Notes under the pieces: generated by a model | Told to the model about the DNA's origin: nothing | Seen by the model: the letters and a program-made list of their open reading frames with translations, nothing else | The model's database searches: none | Program-made: the position numbers and the translations under genes | Assembly (NCBI GenBank): GCA_036276235.1 | Contig: DATBDZ010000349.1 | Location: forward strand, 1 to 22,515 | Source of the DNA: JANWHF01 sp036276235 | GTDB lineage: Bacteria > Planctomycetota > Phycisphaerae > Tepidisphaerales > Tepidisphaeraceae | Length of the DNA: 22,515 nt | Direction of reading: 5' to 3' | Shown here: piece by piece, positions 15,220 through 21,717 of the stretch | Position numbering within the stretch: the stretch's first letter is position 1 | Layout: every line of letters begins with the position of its first letter

Positions 15220-16692
15220 ATGCTCGATTCATTGCAACGAAAATTCACTGATGTGTTCCGCGGGCTTTCGGGGCGCGGAAAGATCTCCGAGGAAAATATC
15301 CGCGAGGCGATGCGCGAAGTGCGCACCGCCCTGCTCGAAGCCGACGTCAATTTCAAGGTCGTCAAGGATTTCACCGAAGCCGTCGTTCAAAAGGCCATTG
15401 GGCAGGATGTGATCCACACCCTTAAGCCCGGCGAGCTGATGGTGAAGATCGTCTATGACGAACTGGTCTCGCTGATGGGGCCGGTGGATACGCAGATTTA
15501 TTATGTGCAGCCGCCGCCCACGGTCATCATGATGTGCGGCTTGCAGGGGTCGGGCAAAACGACGACGTGCGGCAAGCTCGCCAAATACCTGATCAGCAAG
15601 GGTCATCATCCGATGCTGGTGGCGGCCGATTTGCAGCGCCCCGCCGCCGTCGATCAGTTGCGCACGCTGGGGCAGCAGGTTGGCGCGCCGGTTTACGCGG
15701 ATGATGCGAAAGTCGCGCCGCATGGAGAAGTCGCCAAAGGGGCGGCGGTTTCCGTTTGCCGCGCGGCGATCAGCCAGGCGAAGCAGACCGGTCACGATGT
15801 GGTCATTCTCGATACCGCCGGCCGTTTGCACATCGATCAGGAATTGATGGGCGAGCTGCGCGAGGTGAACACGCAGCTTAAGCCGCACCAGGTTTTCCTG
15901 GTGATTGATGCAATGAGCGGGCAGGACGCCGTCAACAGTGCAAAGGCATTTAACGAACAGCTCGAGATCGATGGCCTGATCCTCACCAAGTTTGATTCCG
16001 ACACGCGCGGCGGCGCGCTGCTCTCCGCCAAAGTCATCACTGGCAAGCCGGTCAAGTTCCTGGGCACCGGTGAAAAGCTCGACGGCATTGAAGAATTCCG
16101 CCCCGAGGGCATGGCCCAGCGCATCCTGGGAATGGGCGACATCCTGGGCCTCGTCGGCGAGGCGATGGATAAATTCGACCAGGAGGAAACGGCCCGCCTG
16201 CAGGCCAAGATGGCCAAGGGCCAGTTCAGCCTCGAAGACTTCATGGCCCAGATGCAGCAGATCAAGAAGCTGGGCTCGATGAAAAAAATCATGGGGATGA
16301 TCCCCGGCATGAGCCAGCTCACCAGCCAGATGAACATGGGCGACGGCGAAGTCGAGCAGCAGATGTCGCGCATGCGGGCGATCTACGATTCGATGAGTAA
16401 GAAGGAACGGGCGAAGCCCGAGATGCTGGATGGCCCGCGCCGCCGCCGCGTCGCGCGCGGAGCCGGCGTGCCGCTCAATGAAGTCAGCGGCTTTATCAAG
16501 CAGTACGACATGCTCAAAGACACCATGAAAGCCGTCGGCGGCATGGGTGTGGGCGGGAAGATCAAGCTGATGAAATCAGTCATGAGCGGCGGCCTCGCCG
16601 GCCTGGGAATGCCCGGCGCGCCCGGGATCAAGATCAAGAAATCGGGGTTTATGGAGAAAAAGGACCGCAACAAAAAGAAGAAACGGAGGTGA
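15220..16692 (+). CDS. ffh: Signal recognition particle protein Ffh (SRP54)
   Basis: The GTPase of the signal recognition particle. With 4.5S RNA it binds signal sequences emerging from the ribosome and delivers them to FtsY at the membrane. The 490-residue protein has an N-terminal four-helix domain, then the G domain: GLQGSGKTTT (107-116), DTAGR (198-202), TKFD (256-259). The methionine-rich M domain runs from about 331 to 470, with the RNA-binding helix-turn-helix RRRRVARGAGVPLNEV and the hydrophobic-groove segment FSLEDFMAQ. The tail is highly basic (KKDRNKKKKRR). ATG 15220 has no Shine-Dalgarno site; a perfect -10 box nine bases upstream suggests a leaderless mRNA. Directly downstream is a second, separate copy of the M domain. 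Confidence 0.96.
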   Translation: MLDSLQRKFTDVFRGLSGRGKISEENIREAMREVRTALLEADVNFKVVKDFTEAVVQKAIGQDVIHTLKPGELMVKIVYDELVSLMGPVDTQIYYVQPPPTVIMMCGLQGSGKTTTCGKLAKYLISKGHHPMLVAADLQRPAAVDQLRTLGQQVGAPVYADDAKVAPHGEVAKGAAVSVCRAAISQAKQTGHDVVILDTAGRLHIDQELMGELREVNTQLKPHQVFLVIDAMSGQDAVNSAKAFNEQLEIDGLILTKFDSDTRGGALLSAKVITGKPVKFLGTGEKLDGIEEFRPEGMAQRILGMGDILGLVGEAMDKFDQEETARLQAKMAKGQFSLEDFMAQMQQIKKLGSMKKIMGMIPGMSQLTSQMNMGDGEVEQQMSRMRAIYDSMSKKERAKPEMLDGPRRRRVARGAGVPLNEVSGFIKQYDMLKDTMKAVGGMGVGGKIKLMKSVMSGGLAGLGMPGAPGIKIKKSGFMEKKDRNKKKKRR

Positions 16693-16695
16693 TTC

Positions 16696-17100
16696 GTGTG
16701 GCGATGGACTTTCTCCTTCTTCTCTCGCCTGAAGTCGAAAATGGCCAAGCGCGAATTCACCCTCGAAGACTTCATGGCCCAGATGGAGCAGATCAAGAAG
16801 CTGGGGTCAATGAGCAAGATCATGGGAATGATCCCCGGCATGAGCCGCCTCGTCAGCGAGATGAACATGGGTGAGGGCGAAATCGAGAAGCAGATGGACC
16901 ACATGCGCGCCATCTACGATTCGATGAACAAGAAGGAACGTCTGAAGCCCGACCTACTCGACGGCCATCGCCGCCACCGGGTCGCGCGAGGCGCAGGCGT
17001 GCCGCCCAATGAAGTCGGCAGCTTTCTTAAGCAGTACAACATGCTCAAGGAGACCATGAAATCCGTTAGTGGCATGGGAATGGGCGGAAGATCAAGCTGA
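16696..17100 (+). CDS. Free-standing SRP M-domain protein, partial duplicate of ffh
   Basis: A 134-residue reading frame beginning GTG 16696, or 119 residues from ATG 16741. From MAKREFTLEDFMAQ onward it aligns without gaps to Ffh from residue 331: by hand about 88 of 116 positions are identical and most changes are conservative. The signal-sequence groove and the RNA-binding HRVARGAGVPPNEV are kept, and there is no G domain. GGAGGTGA (16685-16692), overlapping the ffh stop, sits five bases before GTG 16696, an ideal ribosome-binding site. The first 10 or so residues (WRWTFSFFS) have no match in Ffh. After GMGMGG a one-base deletion relative to ffh shifts the frame and ends the protein. It could be a working RNA- or signal-peptide-binding accessory protein, or a decaying duplicate. 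The homology is certain, the function is not. Confidence 0.75.
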   Translation: MWRWTFSFFSRLKSKMAKREFTLEDFMAQMEQIKKLGSMSKIMGMIPGMSRLVSEMNMGEGEIEKQMDHMRAIYDSMNKKERLKPDLLDGHRRHRVARGAGVPPNEVGSFLKQYNMLKETMKSVSGMGMGGRSS

Positions 17101-17190
17101 TGAACACCGTGATGAGTGGCGGCCTCGCCGGCTTGGGAATGCCCGGCGCGCGGGGGATCAAAATCAAGAAATTGGGGTTTACGGAGAAGA
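17101..17190 (+). pseudogene. Out-of-frame remnant of the duplicated ffh tail
   Basis: Continues to match the ffh 3' end (GGCGGCCTCGCCGGC, ATGCCCGGCGCG, AAGAAGGACCG) but in a shifted frame, caused by GGGCGGAAG where ffh has GGGCGGGAAG (about 17082-17090). Similarity fades near 17190, about 45 bases before the convergent dehydrogenase gene. The duplication therefore originally covered the complete ffh 3' end. Confidence 0.75.
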
Positions 17191-17234
17191 AGGACCGAAA
17201 TATCAAGTATTTCTGCCACCCTCGGGGAAATGAG

Positions 17235-18341
17235 CTAGTTGACGAACGTAATCACTCCGCGTGCGATCGCCCCGCTTAGCATGTCCGCATACGCCAGGTT
17301 GATCTGCTCCAGCGAATACCGCTTGGAGATCAACTGATCCAAGTCCAACCGGCCGGCTCGATAGAGGTCAAGCAACATCGGGAAATCGCGTCGGGGATGG
17401 ACTGATCCGTAATAGGATCCCTTCACGGTCTTTTCCTGCCGTGTCAGCAATGCGCCCGGGAGATTGGTGCCGGTGCCCATGGCCGAGAGGCCTGCCAGCG
17501 TGAGCGTGCCGCCGGGGCGGACGGCGCTCAGGGCCAGCTCCTGCACCGCGGGAATGCCGACGGCTTCGAAAGCGTGGTCGGCGCCGCGGCCACTTGTGGC
17601 TTCGCGGATCTCGCGGATCGTATTCTCATCAGAAAGGATTGCATGCGTTGCGCCAAATTGCTTGGCCATCGGCAGCTTCGCCGCGGATTTATCAATTGCG
17701 ATGATCGTTTGCGCGCCGCAGAGCTTCGCTCCCTGGATGATCGACAGCCCGACGCCGCCGCAGCCGAAGACGGCGGCGGTTTCGCCGGGCCGCACGTTGG
17801 CGGTGTACATCGCCGCCCCGACGCCCGTCGCCACGGCGCAGCCCACCAGCGCTGCCACCGCCAGCGGCACGTCTTTTCGCGCCACAACGCAACTTTCCTG
17901 CGGCACGACTGCATGAGTCGCGAAGCTGGCCAGGCCGCAGAAGTGGTAGACCGGTTTGCCGCGATGACTCAGCCGCGGCGAGCCGTCGAGCATGGTGCCG
18001 GCCCAGATCGGATCGATGTAGGCTTCGCACAGATTGGGTTTGCCACGGATGCAATAGAAGCATTTGCCGCAATCGGGCGTCCAGTTGAGGATGACATGAT
18101 CGCCGACGCGAATGTCGGTCACGCCGGCGCCGACCGCCTGCACGATCCCCGCCCCTTCGTGCCCGGCGACAACCGGCATTGGATGCTTCGTCGCGCCGCT
18201 GACGAGGTGGTAATCGCTGTGGCAAACGCCCGCCGCCGCGATCTTCACCAGCACTTCGCCGGCACGCGGCTCCTGCAGGTCCAGATCGAGAATCTCGAAT
18301 GGCTTGTGCGCCTCAAATAAAACGGCTGCCTGAATCTTCAT
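17235..18341 (-). CDS. Zinc-dependent alcohol dehydrogenase, class III-like
   Basis: A 368-residue cytoplasmic medium-chain dehydrogenase using zinc and NAD. Catalytic zinc ligands: Cys40 (GVCHSDYH), His61-Glu62 (GHEGAG) and Cys168. Structural zinc: Cys91, 94, 97 and 105 (CGKCFYC, NLC). The Rossmann motif GCGGVG (193-198) and Asp217 (AIDKS) favour NAD over NADP. Overall it resembles class III enzymes that oxidise thiol adducts of formaldehyde or primary alcohols. ATG 18341 overlaps the TGA of the upstream esterase (ATGA), which fixes the start and implies coupled translation; extending to 18386 would add 15 residues inside the esterase gene. The tail-to-tail neighbour is the ffh M-domain duplicate. 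The substrate cannot be decided from sequence alone. Confidence 0.9.
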   Translation of the reverse strand: MKIQAAVLFEAHKPFEILDLDLQEPRAGEVLVKIAAAGVCHSDYHLVSGATKHPMPVVAGHEGAGIVQAVGAGVTDIRVGDHVILNWTPDCGKCFYCIRGKPNLCEAYIDPIWAGTMLDGSPRLSHRGKPVYHFCGLASFATHAVVPQESCVVARKDVPLAVAALVGCAVATGVGAAMYTANVRPGETAAVFGCGGVGLSIIQGAKLCGAQTIIAIDKSAAKLPMAKQFGATHAILSDENTIREIREATSGRGADHAFEAVGIPAVQELALSAVRPGGTLTLAGLSAMGTGTNLPGALLTRQEKTVKGSYYGSVHPRRDFPMLLDLYRAGRLDLDQLISKRYSLEQINLAYADMLSGAIARGVITFVN

Positions 18342-19300
18342 TTCTCGGTTCCCGAAGCGGGGACGACACCCGGATAATCGCGCCAAATCCAGCGGAGCAT
18401 GTTGGGCATGATCGATCCGCCGTGATCGTCGGAGTGAAGGCCGTCGGCGTAGGTGAAAGACATGTCGTACCCTTTCTCCTTAAATGCGGCGACCATCGCG
18501 ATGTTCTGCTTATGCCAATCGCGGCGAGGATCGTCGCTGGGATTGTCGTTGAGGGTGTCTTCGAGGTAAATGCGGATCGGTTTCTTGTCGGCTTTGCGAA
18601 TCAGTTCCGGGTAAACGTGGCCGCCGCGCAGGTTGGTGAAGCTGCCGATGCAACTGATGACTTTGCGAAATTCCTCCGGCCGTTCCCAGGCGACGGTGAA
18701 GGCGCAGATTGCGCCACTGCTGGTGCCGCCGATGCAGCGGCCGTCGGGGTCTTTGGTGAGATTATATTTCTTCCCAACTTCCGGGAGCATTTCCTCGACG
18801 ATGAAACGAGCGTATTTGTCGCCGAGGGAATCGTATTCGATGCTTCGATTGTTCGGGTTGTTGCCCTGGCCGTAAGCCATGACGTCGCCGCGCTGGCCGG
18901 GGGAGATGAAGATGCCGATGGTGACAGGCATCTGCTTTTTGGCGATGAGATTCTCCATCACCTGCGGGATTCGCAAAGAGCCGCGCGGATTGGTGGCACG
19001 CTGTCCATCCTGAAACACCAGCACGCACGCCGGCTTGTCCGGCGTATATTGCGCGGGAACGTAGACCCAATACTCGCGAACCGTGCCGTCGAATATCTTG
19101 CTATTGAAGAGGGTTGGCCCTTCGAGCGTCCCCTTGGGAACGCCATCCTGCGGCCGCGAGTCGGGATCGACCGGGTAGGAGTAGCGCGTAGTGGGCCCGC
19201 GGCCCCGAGCGGCGCGCGTTGCCGGCTGAGTTGCGGGTTGTTGGGCGAACGCTGTGGACACAAGCGTGAGACACAGCAGTGCGGCTATTAAGTATCGCAT
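18338..19300 (-). CDS. Secreted esterase of the esterase D / enterochelin-esterase type
   Basis: A 320-residue exported alpha/beta hydrolase (PF00756-like). Signal peptide at residues 1-19 (MRYLIAALLCLTLVSTAFA), followed by a Gln/Ala/Thr/Pro linker. The core has YWVYVPAQYTPDKPACVLVFQ, nucleophile elbow GGTSSGA (Ser194), and a late His (289 or 293, GLHSDDHGG). ATG 19300 follows GGAGAGGA at a normal distance; an upstream open frame to 19489 only translates a palindromic repeat. It is first in a two-gene operon with the dehydrogenase. Cytoplasmic S-formylglutathione hydrolases share this fold and are often next to class III dehydrogenases, but the signal peptide argues against that role. Substrate unknown, possibly a plant cell-wall or siderophore ester. 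Confidence 0.87.
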   Translation of the reverse strand: MRYLIAALLCLTLVSTAFAQQPATQPATRAARGRGPTTRYSYPVDPDSRPQDGVPKGTLEGPTLFNSKIFDGTVREYWVYVPAQYTPDKPACVLVFQDGQRATNPRGSLRIPQVMENLIAKKQMPVTIGIFISPGQRGDVMAYGQGNNPNNRSIEYDSLGDKYARFIVEEMLPEVGKKYNLTKDPDGRCIGGTSSGAICAFTVAWERPEEFRKVISCIGSFTNLRGGHVYPELIRKADKKPIRIYLEDTLNDNPSDDPRRDWHKQNIAMVAAFKEKGYDMSFTYADGLHSDDHGGSIMPNMLRWIWRDYPGVVPASGTEK

Positions 19301-19395
19301 CGAAATCCTCTCCGTCGGTGCGTCATTGATAGGTAGATCTGAATAATGCAGATCATCGCTAGAAGTTGCAGATGATGCCAGCGCGACGGTCGCGT

Positions 19396-19568
19396 GTTTA
19401 CAGACGTGACAGTTTCGGCGACGAGTCCTGTTCCCTCCTCCGGTACTCCGGGGGAGGGTTAGGGTGGGGGCCGGAGGCGAACGACGCACATTCTACACAA
19501 CCCCCTCCCCAACCCTCCCCCGGAGTACCGGAGGAGGGAGAAAAGAAGCCGCCTAAATGTCACGTACT
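19396..19568. repeat. Composite palindromic element, family C, paired units, in the divergent intergenic region
   Basis: Left hairpin CCCTCCTCCGG-TACT-CCGGGGGAGGG (19433-19458), right hairpin CCCTCCCCCGG-AGTA-CCGGAGGAGGG (19513-19538), facing each other. Beyond them the flanks are also related in inverted orientation: GTGACAGTTTCGGCG on the left mirrors GCCGCCTAAATGTCAC on the right. The element occupies much of the 367-base gap between the divergent esterase and isomerase genes. No small gene is seen in the remainder of that gap, which must hold both promoters. Confidence 0.82.
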
Positions 19569-19667
19569 GCTGCCAACGTACTCATGCCCGCCGTTGCTTC
19601 ACATGCGCCGCGCCTCGCGGTACTCTTCCGCATCGGTGGAGTTTCCCGCACTTGAAGGAGATCACAC

Positions 19668-20585
19668 ATGCATGTTTTCGCAGCCTTGCTGGCGATTGTG
19701 GCGGCTGTTGTCCCCATGCGCAACTGGTACGCGCCTTCTCAGCCGCTCACCGTTGACGTCAAATCGGAAGGGGACGCGAAGCTGGTTCTGACTGATTTTA
19801 ACGGCACCGCCTTTGAACCGAAGACGCCGGTAGAAGTGAATGGCGACAAGACGGTCGATCTGAAAGGAATCTACGAAGAGGCTTCCCGCCCGGGCACATA
19901 CGTTCTCTATGTCGTCCCGAAGGGAAAGACGGTCGATCAATTCACGGGCGCGCCCTGGGTGATTGAAGTGCGATCCGAAAAGCGCGGCGGCGCTCCTGCT
20001 GACGCGATGGTGACGTACGTGCGGCCGCTCGAGTATGCCGTCATGACGACCGATAAAGGGCCGCTCACGATGGTCTTCTACTTCGATGTTGCGCCGATCA
20101 CCGCCGAAAGCTTCCTGTATCTGTCGCGCACTGGTTACTACAATGGTCTCACTTTTCACCGAATCGTCCCTGGTTTTGTCATCCAAGGCGGCGACCCAAA
20201 GGGCGACGGCACCGGCGGCCCGGGATACAACGTCCAAGCCGAGTTCAACGATCGCAAACATCAACCGGGCGTTCTGTCGATGGCCCGCCAGGGAGATCCC
20301 AACGAGCAAGCGGGCGCGATGCCGCGCGCGGAATATGCCAACAGCGCCGGCAGCCAGTTCTTCATCTGCCTCGATTACTCTAAAACCGTTCACCTGGATC
20401 ACAAGTACACGGCGTTCGGCAAGGTGGTAAATGGCATGGATGCGGTCGACGCGATTGCTCACGTCCCCTTGGCCGACGCGGGCGGTAGGCCGCAAACGCC
20501 GCAGCATATTCAGAAGGTTGAGGTCAAGCCGGTGACGGCGGCGGATAATCCGTATGCCGAGATGATGGGGATGAAGAAGAAGTAG
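19668..20585 (+). CDS. Exported cyclophilin-type peptidyl-prolyl isomerase
   Basis: A 305-residue protein. It has a short N-terminal signal-like segment (MHVFAALLAIVAAVV), a roughly 100-residue beta-rich region of unknown type (about 20-115), then a cyclophilin domain (about 120-285). Cyclophilin landmarks: LTFHRIVPGFVIQGGDPKGD, with FHR at 163-165 carrying the catalytic Arg, then SAGSQFFICL, and DHKYTAFGKVVNGMDAVDAI. These enzymes speed cis-trans isomerisation of prolyl bonds and help fold secreted proteins. AAGGAG lies seven bases before ATG 19668. It is a single gene, divergent from the esterase operon, and followed by a palindrome that separates it from the convergent FlgM-like gene. The N-terminal region is unusual for cyclophilins. 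Confidence 0.92.
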   Translation: MHVFAALLAIVAAVVPMRNWYAPSQPLTVDVKSEGDAKLVLTDFNGTAFEPKTPVEVNGDKTVDLKGIYEEASRPGTYVLYVVPKGKTVDQFTGAPWVIEVRSEKRGGAPADAMVTYVRPLEYAVMTTDKGPLTMVFYFDVAPITAESFLYLSRTGYYNGLTFHRIVPGFVIQGGDPKGDGTGGPGYNVQAEFNDRKHQPGVLSMARQGDPNEQAGAMPRAEYANSAGSQFFICLDYSKTVHLDHKYTAFGKVVNGMDAVDAIAHVPLADAGGRPQTPQHIQKVEVKPVTAADNPYAEMMGMKKK

Positions 20586-20624
20586 CCGGTTCACGGAACC
20601 ATCGTGCGCTCACTGAACTAAACG

Positions 20625-20700
20625 GTCATGCTGAGGTACTCCGAAGCATCTGGCCGGCTCGCGAGAAATGGCCAGATGCTTCGGAGTACCTCAGCATGAC
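20625..20700. repeat. Palindromic repeat family A, copy 3
   Basis: Arms 20625-20655 and 20670-20700, a perfect 31-base inverted repeat with a 14-base loop. It lies between the stop of the isomerase gene (20585) and the stop of the convergent FlgM-like gene (20721), where a two-way transcript end would be useful. Confidence 0.92.
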
Positions 20701-20720
20701 GTTCCTTTTATGGGGCAGTG

Positions 20721-20915
20721 CTACAGAGTGATATCGCCAAGCATCCGCTCAGCGGCGATCGAGAGCTTTAGATCGTTCTCGTAGCGCCCGCAGCGGACGG
20801 CGGCTTTGAGCCGGCGGACTTTGCGGGTTCGCAAATCTCCGCCGGCCCTAAGCTTCGCGAGGATCCTCTCCATCTCCTCGCCCTGCGCCTTTTTGTTGGT
20901 TGCTCGCCTTGCCAT
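20721..20915 (-). CDS. FlgM-like anti-sigma-28 protein
   Basis: A 64-residue basic protein. Its C-terminal half, RTRKVRRLKAAVRCGRYEND and on to LSIAAERMLGDI, fits the FlgM pattern: a helix with K-V-x-x-L-K-x-A-[IV], then G-x-Y, then a second helix with I-A-x-x-[ML]-L. FlgM binds and inhibits the flagellar sigma factor FliA until hook completion. The protein is shorter than typical FlgM (about 90 residues) and lacks most of the disordered N-terminal half. No flagellar genes are in view. It lies 29 bases after the unrecognised 122-residue gene and probably shares its transcript. The match rests on short motifs, so it could be another small helical regulator. Confidence 0.6.
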   Translation of the reverse strand: MARRATNKKAQGEEMERILAKLRAGGDLRTRKVRRLKAAVRCGRYENDLKLSIAAERMLGDITL

Positions 20916-20944
20916 ACATTACTCATATCGGCGATTCGCGTCCG

Positions 20945-21313
20945 CTACTCATAACAGGCCTGCATCGAATCCACCCGCTGATAAAGCTCTCTTACAATCT
21001 GGCGGTAAATTTCGAATTCATCCGACGGCGATAGCTGATCCTGGTCCTTGGCCGACCCGACCAGGATCGTCTCCAGCACGTCCGTCATATTCGGGACCGC
21101 CAGTTGGCGTGGCGATTTTGGGGCGCTTTCAAAATCCTTATCCCAGGAGATCGTCGCGCGGAAATGTTTGCCGCCGGTGCGATACTCGCTCCAACCCGCC
21201 AGTCGCTCCTGGCGATTGGGACGCAGCATTGTCATCACCGCGCGAACGTCTTCTTCAAACAATTGTTCTTCCATCCAGCGATCAGCCACATGCTGAGAAC
21301 GATGCGAAACCAT
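20945..21313 (-). CDS. Unrecognised 122-residue protein
   Basis: I do not recognise this family. ATG 21313 was chosen because GGAGGAGG (on the minus strand, 21319-21326) ends five bases before it; the open frame extends upstream to 21409 but has no comparable site. The protein is soluble-looking, acidic towards the C-terminus and rich in charged residues, with a helical N-terminal part (ADRWMEEQLFEEDVRAVMTM) and a helical end (EFEIYRQIVRELYQRV). The middle (GGKHFRATISWDKDFESAPK) could be strands. There is no signal peptide or membrane segment. The position just upstream of the FlgM-like gene, same strand and short gap, suggests a shared regulatory context. Confidence 0.7.
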   Translation of the reverse strand: MVSHRSQHVADRWMEEQLFEEDVRAVMTMLRPNRQERLAGWSEYRTGGKHFRATISWDKDFESAPKSPRQLAVPNMTDVLETILVGSAKDQDQLSPSDEFEIYRQIVRELYQRVDSMQACYE

Positions 21314-21717
21314 GAGTTCCTCCTCCGGAATTCCCCGTGCTGCATGCTTCGCCCCGGAAGGGAACGAAGCAGACTGATGGAGCCCCTCGCCCCAGCAGTC
21401 ATCATCCAAAACCTCGAAGCAAATCAGCGACGACGAATGTGAATGACAGAGATGGCATCGGCGAGACGTTTACATTCTCTTCACAGCGACAAACGACTGT
21501 CGCTCGACCGACAGCGTGTCGTGATTTGGGCCAATCTCGCAAGTGCGCACGGGGAATCGATTAGCGCGCGTTTGTCGCCAATCGGCGGGCGAAAAAAATT
21601 CATTCCCAGCGACACATTTTCACAGATGAATCAGCGCGCGAAAAAGGTTCCCATGTTTCCAGAAGTGAGGGTGTCCGCAAATTCTTTGCGGGCCAGATCG
21701 GTGGAAAAGTTTGTGGA
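21314..21717. other. Intergenic region without a convincing gene
   Basis: About 400 bases between two minus-strand genes. Open frames exist on the plus strand (for example 21443-21721), but they lack ribosome-binding sites and protein-like composition. The part from 21590 to 21720 is more AT-rich than the window average. It must carry the promoter of the 122-residue gene, but I cannot point to convincing boxes. Confidence 0.5.
21673..21693 (-). terminator. Possible hairpin terminator after the membrane glycosyltransferase gene
   Basis: CCGCAAA (21675-21681) pairs with TTTGCGG (21685-21691) across a 3-base loop, 25 bases beyond the minus-strand stop codon. No immediate U-run follows on the minus strand; a run of five T comes about 30 bases later. 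Confidence 0.3.

Noticed and set aside
17080..17100. Programmed frameshift in the M-domain copy that would restore the Ffh-like tail
   Set aside because: The site GGGCGGAAG is not a recognised slippery sequence, and the restored frame does not end in the basic Ffh tail but runs on into the next gene region; a simple one-base deletion explains it better.
17574..19291. Plus-strand open frames of 248 and 330 codons opposite the dehydrogenase and esterase genes
   Set aside because: The minus-strand frames carry complete enzyme motifs, signal peptide and coupled start/stop; the plus-strand products have none.
19301..19489. N-terminal extension of the secreted esterase to 19489
   Set aside because: It translates part of the family C element; ATG 19300 has GGAGAGGA upstream and begins a normal signal peptide.
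19662..20594. 310-codon minus-strand frame opposite the prolyl isomerase
   Set aside because: The plus strand encodes a clear cyclophilin with a good ribosome-binding site; the minus product shows no family features.
2220..20700. CRISPR-like interpretation of the repeated palindromes
   Set aside because: The copies are thousands of bases apart with no regular spacers and no cas genes; they behave as dispersed repeats.
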